Part shown: positions 36,421 to 48,512 of the stretch, one piece after another
Position numbering within the stretch: position 1 is the first letter of the stretch
How the letters are laid out: each line of letters opens with the position of its first letter
NCBI GenBank assembly: GCA_050084515.1
Contig: CM114274.1
Coordinates: forward strand, 33,418,001 to 33,482,000
Direction of reading: 5' to 3'
Source: Blasia pusilla
Lineage: Eukaryota > Marchantiophyta > Marchantiopsida > Blasiales
DNA: 64,000 bases
Made by a program: the position numbers and the translations under genes
The notes under the pieces: generated by a model
The model's input: only the letters and a program-made list of their open reading frames with translations
Databases searched by the model: none
What the model was told of the DNA's origin: nothing

Positions 36421-38490
36421 CTTACCTATGCTCGAGCTTACAATTCTTCACTTCAACTGGCCTGGCATCTACTAGAGTGTATGTAAATAAGCAAGCTGGA
36501 GGCATGAGATATTCCAAGGTTCAAGGGAAAATCTATCATTCTATTGGACCCTATGAGAGTGAGACTATACTCATGAGACTGAAAATGAATTAGAAAATCA
36601 TATAAGAGTTATGTTTAGGTCTTCTTCTAATCTTAATTTTGAGATATTGAAAGCAATACAAGAGGTGTTGCATGAATGTAATCCATATGTGAAAATTTTC
36701 CGTCATATGGCCTAGCTTCTTGCTTTGAAGAAGCTTTTGCAATCCTTGTGGGTTCATCTCTTCGCAATTATTTTAGCTTACAACACACATGCTTAACCTA
36801 TTATACTATTGCATCGATTTTCAATTTCAATTATAGAAAATCTCTTATATGAACGACATGAGTTAGTCTTCATTTGTACCACTTCTTACAAATTTTTTTC
36901 TTTCTAGATTCACAATAATAGTACTCCATAATATCCAATAAGTGTTGGATTTTTTTCCATCCATAGAACATAAAACAAGATAACTGTGACCTTCGCCTTG
37001 ATCCTTCAATTGCAAGAAATAAGAATCCATAATCTTTCTGTTACTAATTGTATCATTAATGTAATGTTGTTGGAAGTGCATCATTATTTGCAAGATCAGA
37101 GAAAGAGATTGTATGATTTTCTAGACATGTCCCTAGCTAACTTCCAAAGTATTGATAAACATTCGATTTTCAAGGAATAAGAGCTGCTATATGACATAGA
37201 GGAATTATATGAACAAATATAGTCAAACGAATCAAGTTTGAATGAAGTACGGCGTGCTACTTGGGATGCATTAAATAATAAACTTGATCAAATTTCCGGG
37301 AATGCTCCTAGACTCCTCTCTCCAAGAATATTTTTTTCATCGATGGGCCAGGTGGAACAAGAAAGATATTTCTATATAATCTTATCTTTGCATGTGTGTA
37401 AAGTGCAATAGATATAGCTTTGGCTATGACATCATCCGGAATAGCTACTCTATTTTTAGAAAAAGGACATACAAAATATACAGGCTTCAAGATTCCTATC
37501 AACATTGATGAGAGTTCCACTCGCAAGTAAGCATTTCTTAATTTTATTTAAAAAAAAATTGTACATACGTACACATTCATATCTCTAATACAACCTCTAA
37601 TTTACTTCCCTATGTGATTTGTAATTTATCCGTTAATAGTGATGCAACATCCTTTCTGTTCTACAATGCTTATTATATAGGACAAAACATCTATAACTCA
37701 TTGTCATGCGTCTGAGGTAATAAACTGCTCTTTCCAAGATATTATGGGAGTGGTCTGTGTTGATCTAAGACAAATACCATTTGGCGTAAAACTCATGAGT
37801 TTTAGTTGTGACTTTCATAAAGTCTTGCCGATCTTTTCCATGGGGATCATCCACAAATCATCCAAGCCACTATAAAGAGATCATGTCTATGATCTTTTGT
37901 AAAGATTATGAGATTGAAGAAAAACATGCGAGTTCAAAGGTTGAAAGGTTATGTGCATGCTCAACAACAAGCTTTTTCTGATTGATTATTGGAGGTGGGA
38001 GAGGGTTGTATACTCTTGTACCCTCATTTGGACGAAGATTTTACACGATTATTATCTTCAATTATTACAGATAGTGATAAGATAGGCGATCTTATTGATC
38101 TTATCCATGGAAATGATTTTTTTCCAATTTCATGACATCGACTTCTTTAGAGATGCTCTTAATTTGACACTAAGAAAATAGAGATGTTGATGATATGACT
38201 GCAAATATCATGTCTCAGATTCAAGGAGAAATAAACATCATTCCACATTCTTTATTTACAAGTTTATTCCAAGAATGAGATTGTATAATAACTATTTCTT
38301 TTCACTAATGTAATGGATAATAACATTTAAAATACCACATTCACCTCAACATTTCCTTTGTTCCGAATGAGGGCACGAGTCACATATATCCAACCGAATT
38401 GTTAAATTCATATTTTCCTTCTCAACTACCTCCATATCATTTGTGTTTGAAAATGGAAGCATCTCGTCCTACTTTCATGAAATGGATCAA
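36421..38490 (+). pseudogene. Helitron helicase pseudogene with the Rep part apparently deleted
   Basis: In shifting frames the plus strand reads ARAYNSSLQL, STRVYVNKQAGGMRYSKVQG, GKIYHSIGPYES and NPYVKIFRHM (about 36428-36715), the typical region before the Rep domain of Helitron proteins. Then, without the roughly 300-residue HUH Rep region, comes LYDFLDMSLANF (about 37110). The PIF1-type helicase follows: FFIDGPGGTRKI, a damaged Walker A (about 37335-37370); SSGIATLFLEKGHTKYTGFK; CDFHKVLPIFSMG; GEGCILLYPHLD; and YPTELLNSYFPSQLPPYHL (about 38385-38440). Many stops and shifts. The Walker A lysine position reads RK-I instead of GK-T, so it is dead. Confidence 0.75.
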
Positions 38491-38624
38491 AGAGACAAGC
38501 AAATGAGACAACATTAGAGACAACAATGTATTGTATAAAATATTATAAGATGAAATAAGAGACAAGCAAATGAGACAACATTAGAGACAACAATGTATTG
38601 TATAAAATATCATAAGATGAAATA
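38491..38624. repeat. 67-bp perfect-looking tandem duplication
   Basis: AGAGACAAGCAAATGAGACA starts at 38491 and again at 38558; the two 67-bp copies differ at about one position (TATTATAAG against TATCATAAG). It lies at the end of the Helitron remnant. Confidence 0.95.
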
Positions 38625-38916
38625 CACATTGCAAACTCCATATTTACATGCAAGAGGAAAGGATTCTGCCGAAAGGATGGACCACAACGAGCTACCTACA
38701 ATGATGGTAAGATATGCCTTGAAAAGACCAAACCAAACAAGCAAAATGACTTCTTAGGTGAGGATGGTGACGGTTTCCCCCCTAAGCTTCTCACTCATGT
38801 ACATACTGATCGATGCTCGTCTATGGCATCCGGATCCAATGACACGATCCTCCAGCTGAACCCTTTGTGTCTTCTCCCATGAGAAGACGATTCTTCAGCC
38901 GAACCCAGCAGTACGA

Positions 38917-39366
38917 TCACTCAAGTCTGGCGGTGTAACTCACGACCCATTTCTTGGAAGTCTCCGACCCAGTGAAATGGGTCGAGGAATTGATGAATTC
39001 CGTAGAGCAGCTGAAGAGGGTAAAACGCGTGCACGCAATGCGTTTCCAGTAGTGATTGAAGCTGACCAGAGAAGACAATGGCGTAGCTGACAACTCAACC
39101 CTGGGAAGTGACGATGCATATCCACCACACCTACTGATGAGCTTCACAACCTCCGCCATTACCAAAAGACTAGGATGTGAGACGCAGTGCGTCCCTGTCC
39201 GCTGTGGTCTTGGTGTTCCATGGAAGCTGAACTTAAGACCGATGCGTTCTTCAATGCCCAATCTCCTCAGAACAGCATTTGATAAAGATCTACCCATCCT
39301 AATGGCCCTAGAGGTTTCAACAGCTTCCGGAATGAAACTCTCTCCATTCCTTGTCATCAGCACCAA
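38917..39366 (-). CDS. Candidate exon or ORF of unknown function
   Basis: An open frame of 149 codons on the minus strand with balanced composition. It contains ETSRAIRMGRSLSNAVLRRL and LLVMAEVVKLISRCGG, which look like real amphipathic helices. No family was recognised. It lies in a stretch (38.7-44.7 kb) whose composition resembles genes more than the flanking AT-rich repeats, so it could be an exon of an undetected minus-strand gene or a chance frame. Splice sites were not assigned. Confidence 0.22.
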   Translation of the reverse strand: MVLMTRNGESFIPEAVETSRAIRMGRSLSNAVLRRLGIEERIGLKFSFHGTPRPQRTGTHCVSHPSLLVMAEVVKLISRCGGYASSLPRVELSATPLSSLVSFNHYWKRIACTRFTLFSCSTEFINSSTHFTGSETSKKWVVSYTARLE

Positions 39367-39779
39367 CCAAAATTTTGGAGTAGGGGTTGGGTAGCAACCC
39401 TTACTCCTAATCTACTACATTATCGTGACTCCCAGAATCTGTCTGGAGTCGCAAGAAGTTTCAACCAGCTTCTCGATTATCAGTCATAAATTCTCCATGA
39501 CCACCTGGATCGAACGTTTCCTCGTCAAATTTGGAAGTGTACTGAGAGACCCCTGAGGATGGGCAAATCACACGAGTGTGAGTGAGACGCTCAAAGAGAC
39601 AGGTTTTCACAACCTTAGTACTGACATCAAGACTCGAATGAGCAGAATAGATCACACGCATTTACTAGACTCACACAGGTCTTTTCGTAACGTCAAAGGC
39701 GCCATAGACGTCAGATAACATCATTTGTGAACACAGACAGGTGATCCAATTGTCACACCACCAGTTTAAGTGAGAACGT

Positions 39780-39940
39780 TTTCATTTAGGAATATGATTA
39801 CGGACAGAATAGCCTGATTTCAAGTGTGAAATCAAACCTCTAAGGATCCTAGTCATGGAACAACAGCTGGAAAAATGGTTTCATTGAGGAATATGATTAC
39901 AGTCAGGCCTGCCTGATTCCTGCGATGAAATCCAACCTGA
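39780..39940. repeat. Diverged tandem duplication, about 99-bp period
   Basis: TTTCATTTAGGAATATGATT at 39780 recurs as TTTCATTGAGGAATATGATT at 39879, with similar continuation (GAAATCAAACCT against GAAATCCAACCT). Confidence 0.75.
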
Positions 39941-40230
39941 GTCTCACAGGCGCTACCCTGAGGCTGCTTTCAGGGCCAGTACGAAGTAGGTTCAAATAGC
40001 TCTCTTTTTACATCAGTTTGTGGTCGTGAGAATCGAACATTTACAAGTAAGATTCTTAGGACAACGCTGGCATGAATTAGCGTACCTCGGTACTGTAAGT
40101 CTTGTAACATCAAGTCCTATGGACAATCAATCCTCACATTCATTTACATAAGCGAAATGGAAGATGTTGCATCTTTGCATTGCAATCAATTCACATAGTA
40201 TTGGCTGACACAGAGAAATCTCCTTAAATC

Positions 40231-40530
40231 CTGAGAAAAACTGGTGATTGACAGGCCGGCTTAAAGATACTAGGCTAGGGCTTTGAGATGCCCTAATACT
40301 ATCCTCACTCCACTATTCAGAACAACCTCAACTTCTTGTTTGATTAAAGCCAAAATGCAATTCAAATGTGCATGAAATCTCTGAGAAAAAATGATGATTG
40401 ACGCAGCTGGCTTTAAGATACGGGCTCAGGGTTTCAAGAATCGTTAAAACCATCCTCAGTTTACCCTTCTACACATCCTCAATCTGTTGATGGATTAAAG
40501 TAAAACTTCTATTCAGATCTTCATCCAATC
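40231..40530. repeat. Diverged tandem duplication, 150-bp period
   Basis: CTGAGAAAAACTGGTGATTG at 40231 recurs as CTGAGAAAAAATGATGATTG at 40381; the match continues through GGCTTTAAGATA, CATCCTCA and GATTAAAG. Confidence 0.75.
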
Positions 40531-43119
40531 AGTCGAATCGGCAGGCTGAGTTGGTGCGCACCATCGCTAGATTGAACCATCAATGCACTATCTCTAGTCT
40601 CCCATGTATTATCTCCTTCAAATACTCAACAGCCCACCTGGCAAATCAATGTGTGGAAGGGCCGTTGAAGAACTCATTGAGCAAATGCTCACTCCATTGA
40701 AGTCCAACTTGCAGATACTCCGTTCTTTCTGGTAGAAAGAAGAAATGATGGATTCTTGACCGCTCGTTGCTTTCTTGACCAGGCAAAACTTCAGTATATG
40801 CCCATTCTTTCGTAAGTAGGATGGGCTACTGGTGATAGCCCATCCTGTAGTGCACCCTAAACGCTAAACCACGTTACTGTACTCTTGGTGAAGTTGAAAT
40901 TAAATACCAAGTAGAAGGAGCTAGTTAGATTCACCTTGGGCGAATCGCTAATACTTACTGTATTAGCAAAAGCACCTCAAGAGGAAAATCCAAATTAAGG
41001 TGGATTCTCTTCACGGAGTCATCAGGCAACCCTTGGCCTACCGAGAATTGCTTCAATTTCTTATATCAACAACAAATCAGGTATTGTACAACAGGTGCAA
41101 GTTAATCAAGAAACGCTTTGCTATTCCCTAAGGTTGGAACGAATGTCATTTTCACGGGGAATAGTAATGCTTTACATCATCTTCAGGTGAGATCAGCATG
41201 CACCTCTATCAGAAACTGTCTATTCGTGTGAAGACAGTTTGAACCTCAAGCAGGATTCCTGAAATAGGTTAAATCTAATCGAATCCCATGTTAGTATCAT
41301 GAATCATTTGACAGAAGACTCTCTGATAAGGACGGGTTATTGTCTCCTCATATTACAACAATCAATCACATCAATCTGGCCTCCAGCTTCCTCCTATTGT
41401 CGTCCCAAACAGTTTGCAATCAATAAAAGAGCTGAGGTCAGATGGTTCATTGTCGTCGGATGGTTTGCCACTTGCACAGATCGTTTATACAACTGTAGCT
41501 TGCTGTGGACCTCCCACGCTACGAGCCTTATTCCTCCTTTCTGGTAGAAACCTGCTTCTCCTTCCAAAACTAATCTGCTCTTGGGCATGTGCTAATCATG
41601 AGTTAATCACTTCTCTTTCCAGACCTTTACGTCGATAAAATTTTCTGCTGTGGGCCTGTATGTCATTCTGGATCGTGAACAGAAACTATTAATCATGTGG
41701 CTACTTCTTGCAGAACTTCACATAGGTAAACCAAGGGCTATCCTTGCTCTGGACCGGCGCGGGGGGGCGGGGGGGGGTCGCTAGTGCATCGGTGGCTACT
41801 CGTCCCTTATACATGATAGTACCTCTATAAAATTCGAAATTTTAAAGATACGACATATAGTGTCTACATATCATTTTAGGGCCCACCCTTATAAAAACAA
41901 TGTAGATTTCACTACAGAACTGTGCATCTCGACAATCACATTTACCGACACTTACCCACCAATGTGCCAGATGACATTCTGGACATCATCTGATACCACT
42001 CGCTGCACTATGACAGGATTTTCCTTTCTAACCACGGAAACCTCCTTCCATTACACAAAACCCTCTTCATGTGTAGGGTAGCCCCTTCTGATCATCTTCA
42101 ACTCATAATGCAAAAGTGCTACCACACTACATTAGAAATCCCTCCAAACTGTTGGCAAGTCTCCTTTTGTTGACCTCCTTCATTGTCGTGTACTCGACCC
42201 CTAACCTTCGAGGATTATCTTCTCTTTGAGCAAAAGCTACCTCACAATATTCCACGATGACTTCCAAACACTTTCAACTAAATCATTAACGAGACCCATT
42301 TGGTCAGCTATATTCTTGATGCATGCTTGTGGATCATACTAACCGACCCCTTCACCTGTCACCTTCTCTTACATATGTCATGACCCTTCCAACTTCAAAG
42401 ATTGCCCTTGTTTGTCTCACGTGGCCTTGCAGTAGGCTGTTCTGGAATTGCAATGGAAAGTATTGCTGAGATTAACCCTGTATCCTTCCTAGCAAACTGC
42501 CATTCCAGTACGCAAATCACTGCCAACCAACTTGGTTCTACTAGAATTGCAGAATTTGCAGTCTCCTGAAAGTCCCTGCAAACTAGCTTTCTTGTCCTTT
42601 ATGACTCATGAGTAAGACAGTCTCCCTGAGATCCTAAATCTATGGCATCTAAAAATAACTGAACACAGCACTGTTTCAAACACTAGTGGAAGAAAGCAGG
42701 ATAACCACCTGATGTTCAAAAATGCAGGCCTCATGATTGTTTACCTTTGGGTCATTTAATTCAATCATAGGTCCAAGTATTCATGGAAGTGATGAATAGA
42801 TTCTACATCATTTTGCGACACAGCAGGGACAGGAATTTTATGTACATGGCCTTTTCCCAGTAAGTCAAGACTGAGGAATACAATCGATTGTACTGAACAT
42901 TCAGGTACTCATTGCTGCTGCTCTCTCTCTTTGTAGTTAGTTGAGAACGACTCCAGAAGAAAGAGTCAAGATTTAAACATTATGTACATCTAATTTATGA
43001 TCCCCCTGTGCCATTACTCATTTGCAGGATTCATGTAACTTCAGAGCATGGATCAAGCAAAACAGCTAATTCAGAAGCTCTCAAAGAGCTGAAGGAGACA
43101 TTTGATCTTTGAACTAGAC
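40531..43119. other. Intergenic, with a long G tract at 41761
   Basis: No gene recognised. G7-C-G9 occurs at 41761-41777 next to CGGCGC. Some minus-strand stretches near 41.8-42.4 kb look vaguely coding but carry no readable domain. The last few hundred bases lie just 3' of the zinc-binding protein gene and probably include its 3' UTR and terminator. Confidence 0.35.
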
Positions 43120-44262
43120 CTACTTATTGACAGTAAAGCTGTGCTCAATATTTAGAATGCCGACTGATTCAGAAGCTCGTTCATCATACTCTGACCATTC
43201 TGCATCCGTGAGATCAATGTTCTCAAATTTCGTTCCTGATAACTGCACATCCAACCACAAAACATATCTCTGAGAACTGTCCAAATGTTGAGCAAAGCAA
43301 CGAAAGACAAATAGTGGGAGAAAAGGAATGAGTAAAAATTGAAAAAATTGAAGAGGAGAGAGTCAGTACCCCTTCAGCTGACCACCCATCTCTTAAGGAA
43401 AACGTTACTGGTTCCATACCCCGACAATCAAAGCATGCCACTGGTACAAACTTTCCTCCTTGACTGTCTTCCAATGTGTAAGGTTTCCCTTTTCCTTCTA
43501 TCAGAGAGATGTTCCCAATACTCTCACATACTTTGCACTGAAACATGACAACGCTGAGTGTCAAGTACATGGCAGTTTATTTGCTCGTACGTGAACAGAA
43601 GGTAACAAAGAAGACTCTGTTCTTCTCAGTCCGCAGATCTTCTAACATCCAATCTATCACCGATAATCATGGGTAAGAAAAACACCACATCAAAAATCTC
43701 CCATGATCGCAGATTACAACTTCTTTCTCCAGTACTGGCAGGTTCTAAAGTCTGATCAGAGACTCACCTTCTGCACAAGATGTGCTGTACCACGGCTTTT
43801 GGGGATGGGATACTCCTCTGAAGCAGTCACAGTCGAGTCTTTCTCGCTTATACTCCCACAACTACTGCATTTTACCTGCATAACCCGTCCCTATGAACAC
43901 TTGAGGAAATGGATAATGAAGTCGAGAGAGCAGCACGAGCTATTTCCACATTACTAGACAGAATGTGGTTTGCTCGGGGTTGTTCTGGTTATTAGGTGCA
44001 CACACCTAATAACCAGAACAAGGAAAAGGGCAGTGAGAAAAGATATTTAACTAGAGTCACAAACTCTCGCTCGCCACTGGAGAAGAAGTTTACGCGGTGA
44101 GAGGGAAGAAATTGCAATAACAAAGGCAGTGTAAGAATCGGTTGGAGGAAGAGCAATAACCTTGAAGTAGTATGTGAATTCAGTACCATCGGATCCGCCA
44201 GTAGGCATCAAATTCGTGAGGTTCTCGAGATCAGCCTTGATTTTCAGCAACAAAAGCACCAT
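43120..44262 (-). CDS. CXXC zinc-binding protein, UPF0587/CZIB (DUF866) family, four exons
   Basis: Exons on the minus strand: 44262-44161, 43875-43768, 43537-43370 and 43242-43120 (34, 36, 56 and 40 codons plus TAG). All introns are phase 0 with GT/AG borders. The 166-aa product begins MVLLLLKIKADLENLTNLMP and ends VGILNIEHSFTVNK. It has the family's two CxxC pairs (CSSC in exon 2, CKVC in exon 3), the FDCRGMEPV segment and the GTKFENIDL segment. Length matches the family (about 160 aa). CZIB proteins are small, widely conserved eukaryotic zinc-binding proteins of poorly defined role. The start is the first Met of the conserved domain; the frame is open upstream to 44553 but that part is not family-like. 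No defect is seen, so this is probably a functional host gene. Confidence 0.93.
43980..44021. repeat. Perfect 19-bp hairpin in intron 1 of the CZIB gene
   Basis: TTGTTCTGGTTATTAGGTG (43980-43998), loop CACA, and its exact complement at 44003-44021. It lies in the 285-bp first intron, away from the splice sites. Confidence 0.93.
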
Positions 44263-44960
44263 CCTGTCGCTTGCACTCACTTCTCGAAAAATGGCTTTGA
44301 TGCCTCTCCACGCCCCACAGGATCTTTCTTTCAATCGAAACTCCGAGCCTTCCTCCCTCCCTCCCTCCTTTCCTTCCCTTCCCTTCCGGTCGTTCTCCGA
44401 CCTAAACTCGGCAAATTCAGAGTCTAATTGCCAGCCACACGACGCACCTCCAAATATTCCAAGGGCTCCCGTTCTCTCCAACCTGCGCAAATTCTCCGCA
44501 AACTCTAACGCAGCCCGACGGACCTCAAATACTCCCGCATTCACCAGCGGCAATCGGACGACCGCTCCTCTTCTCCACTTGAACGCGCCTTTGTCCTGCA
44601 GATTGCGTTCGCGCTACGATTACTTCTCCTCACTGCCTCGTATGCACGTCAATGCGATGGCCTCCATTAATGAAACCCTCACCACTCCCTATCCACCAAA
44701 ACTCCCCTCTCACACTCTGACACTCTCTCTCCTCTGTGTGTCCGTGCGTACGTGCGTCCGAAGAGAGCGAGAGATATCGTCGACGCTACTTCAGCGCGTG
44801 TGCAGAGCGAAGGACGGAAAGACAAATCACATGGCATGCAAGTCGGTCACAACCTACACGATGGACGGAACAAGATCGTCGTTTCCGTCTAAGTTAAGAA
44901 AATCTGCTGTGCTAAGGATTGTATTCCGAATAAAAATAAGACTGGTAAACCCGTGAAGTG
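44263..44960 (-). promoter_or_regulatory. 5' UTR and promoter region of the CZIB gene
   Basis: GC- and CpG-rich sequence upstream of the start, with a purine-rich run (GGAGGGAGGGAGG on the minus strand near 44350-44365). An abrupt change to AT-rich sequence occurs at about 44960. No TATA box was assigned. A 260-codon open frame on the opposite strand is a shadow. Confidence 0.4.
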
Positions 44961-47711
44961 AAAGGATCGATCACAATACAATTAAAAAAAAAATTGTTTT
45001 AGAAAGAAATATTTTCCTGTGGCCAAGGTGCTCTCCAATAATAATATAAATTAATAAAAGGGATTAATCATAATTCATATTAGATAGTATGCCCTTAGTT
45101 TTGAAAAATCATTTTCATATGTGCGCACGATTTTCTTAGTTATAAAAAAAATAATGAAAACTTGTAGAGTGGGGTCTTATTATTAAATAAAAAATAATAA
45201 AATACGAAAATATAACTATACGAAATAAATTACACAAGTGCACATAGATAGAAAGGAGATCCACAATGTATAAAATTAGAAGGGCCCATTTTGTGGCCTT
45301 AGGCATAGGAGAGTATACTAGTATAGTAGCTACTAATAGAAAAAGGGAGACATTACGTTATAAAGGACAAGAATAGAAAAGAGACCCATAATGTTAATTC
45401 AAAATTATAAAGGGTATTGTTAACACCCAATTTTGTGGTAGTAGGCATCCGAGAGTATAGTAATTTTCAATACAAATTGGGGAGGCACTTCGTAAGCATA
45501 GGAGAGTCTAGTAGTCTTCAATACGAACCGGGGAGATGCTACATGACATAGGAGAAGAATGCAATAGTGTATATGAGACATAAGGAGACAACTACAATAG
45601 TGTGTACGGGACATTATTTATGATACTTAATAAAACAGATTTTGGATGTACTATACTAATCTAGTGAACACAGTGAACTAATTTGATGGAAACCAAATAT
45701 GTAATGCGGATCGCTAGATAATTTTTTTTAACATTTTGACAATATTGCCTACATCCTTTGAGGGCCATTCAGGTTGAGCATTTTGCCGAACGACGTAATG
45801 CGTTATCAACTTACATTCTATAACTTACAAAGGTAATCAATACACGCGGGCACTCTATCATTACACACAAGGGAGTATTCAAGGGAGGATTATATACATG
45901 AAGTCTAGCGATAGTACCGCTCTCAACATTACAAAGACACTTCACTACAAACCCGCGCAACTTGTACAAATGAGCGGAAAGCCTAAGCCTAAAGAGATTT
46001 TTCATCCAATGCTCTTGGTCCACGTTACTCGAAGGATTTTCTGGAGCATTCTGGTGCAATTGCACAAAATATGGTGTTTTGCATGCAGCTATGAAGGAAC
46101 CGCAAATTAAGGACTTTAAGATGGGGCCATAAACAATTATAATTTTCAATTAAAATTTGACTAATTCCTACCTCTCATAAATAATTTCATTCTTCCATAA
46201 AAGTTAAAACCATTCTTACTCTTTTCCTTCCACAGTTCCACTTTTCCTACCAAAATGACATCTACTAACAAAATTTAATTTAATAGTCAATTTTAATTAA
46301 TGAAATCATTTCCCTTTTCCATTGAAATTCATTTTCCTTTCTAAAAATATCAAATGTGAATTAACCTGATTCTTTTAAAAATTAGTTTTTTCAATTCAAA
46401 ATTTAAATATAATCTTTAATTTCTCGAATGTGATATGAGTTAAAAAATTCCACTCTTCTAAGTAATTCCACTCCTCAATGAAAATATACTCTTCCCCCCC
46501 CTTAAAGAGTTCCACCCTTCCATTAAATTTAAACTATATCTACTCCTTCTCAAGTAAGGTTCATTTTTCCTTCCCATCAAATATATCTATATAATTCTTG
46601 GAGAGTGCCCCTTCCTTTTGCAAACTCCTTTCCTCTTGACACTTCGCATTTTCAGACAATGGGATCGTTCCCCTTCTAACGGATAAGATCATTCAAAAAT
46701 AATTTAAAATGGCACTTGAGAATTATGAGAGGTAATATAAACGGGCTTACACTTATATGAATTAAGGGACAAAATTGGACGTTTTTGCTAATTTTCCCAA
46801 TTACCCCACTATTTTTTCTTATTATACATCTACGATCATCCGTCACAACGTAAGTTAATTAAATTATTAATTAATAAAAATATTTCCTCTTCCATTCGAA
46901 TTCATTTTCTCTACCCATCTAATGTGAATTAAGGGACAAAATTCAAATATGTTGCTATTTTCTCTTACTATCCCACTACTTTGTCTTTTTGTCCATATAG
47001 GGTCGCCCATTATAATCTAGATTAATTTTAAAAAATTCCTTGTTTTTTTTCTAAGAGAAATTTTTTTCTTGTTATTCGATTTTTAATCACTATTGCTAAT
47101 AAGGGATAATTTCAGTCATCCATCATTAGCACAATGATGATATGCCCTTAACTGACCCCAAAATCTACCCACATGGACTAAACCGACCTCTGATTGCACC
47201 TCATCATCCCCCCAATTAGAGGTCATAATATTAGCATTTTGGGCAGTCCAATTAGAGGTCACATGTCAAAATGTGATTGGCTAAAAGTGGCAAAAGTCAA
47301 CCGGAAAGACGTCTAAAAATCAAAGGGGCATTTTGTAATAATGATACACATTATTATTGCAATTATTTTGTTCCAACGTGAAAAAAATAATTGCATTTGA
47401 TTTGAGTTAGGCATCTTTGGAAGGAAGGGATGTAGATTTGAAATTCCTCCACTTCCATTTTGTATTTTGATGATCATTTGTATATAAATTACTAGTACGT
47501 ATCGATGCACCAAACTCATTATTCCCTTGCTGGCTATCGAGGCTTTCTGGCTATCCTTTCCTTGCCTCACCACAAAGCACTCCACACCTTCAGATGTGTA
47601 AGTGAAAGTCTTGGGTCTAGTGTCAAATATCCAACCTGTTGGGCGCTTCGTAGGTAGTTAGAAAGTTGTCAAGCGCTAAGTGGTTCTAAGTCTTCTAAGG
47701 TGCATATTATC
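44961..47711. other. AT-rich intergenic stretch
   Basis: No gene seen. Near 45420-45550 there is an imperfect duplication of a GTAAGCATAGGAGAGT-like phrase; near 46440-46580 TTCCACTCTTC-type phrases recur. The sequence is mostly simple and AT-rich. Confidence 0.35.
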
Positions 47712-48512
47712 TTCCTAGGAGGCCCCTTCCCCGAGCTTTGACCAATCTCCCCAAGCTGTTCACCTAAACTAGAGCGAATTGGTTAATTCTTCAAGATACG
47801 TCGCATATGATTCCTTAGCTCAAATTAAAAACCCTAAACACATCATGGTTAATTCCTTGTTCATGGACTTGAATAGATAGAGAGGAAGAGGGTCCCCCTC
47901 TCTAGGTACTTTTGGGATGGGAAAGATGGATTTTAACCCTAATCAACACCCCACCTTTTTCATCCTCCACTTAAGCCCTTCATTTTCACCCACAACCTAA
48001 ATATGGTTTACAACCTGTGGGCGTGCAGTTGACTTGTTATCCCCTAAGATGGCTTGGTAGACTCTTCTTGCAAAATAATTCTGCAACTCTCAACTCCCTA
48101 CATGCATCTTGGAGCTTTGACTTGTATCTTTTGAGTCTCATGGATAGCACCCTTTTCAACTTCCCTTTTTTGGTATCTCATGGTTGTCTTGCCATCCATT
48201 GCATTTCATGACTAGTCTCATGGCATCTCGCCCTTCTTGACTACTCTTGTGTTCTTTGCTACCCGTCCTTGACTTGGAGCTTAGCTCAAGGTTTTCATAT
48301 CTTACTTGCCTTGCCATGCAAGTAGTTATGCCTTTTCTCACCTAAGGCTAGTCTTAAGGTGTGTGTCTATTTAAACTAGTATTAGTCCCATGACTCGTTC
48401 CGCCACCCTTCCTAGTCTTGCTTTTGTTGTGACTTTGGAGGTTTATGCCAAGGTCTCTCCTCCTTGGACCCGCGATCATGTCTCGCTTCCTACATACTCA
48501 CTATTGTGAGCA
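47712..48512 (+). repeat. Long direct repeat, copy 1
   Basis: About 800 bp alignable in the same order and orientation with 50158-50925: for example CTTGACCAATCT-type text, AAGATGGCTTGG, CATTTCATGACTA, GTAGTTATGCC and CTTGGACCC. Similarity is moderate, with many substitutions and small indels. The pair could be old LTRs flanking about 1.65 kb, or two copies of a dispersed repeat. No primer-binding site or polypurine tract was identified. Confidence 0.6.

Noticed and set aside
44047-44553. 168-codon minus-strand frame as the full CZIB-region protein
   Set aside because: It reads through the first splice donor into the intron; the conserved domain starts at 44262 and continues in exon 2 at 43875.
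44174-44956. 260-codon plus-strand open frame
   Set aside because: It is antisense to exon 1 and the 5' region of the CZIB gene, has no recognisable motif, and its length is explained by GC-rich composition.
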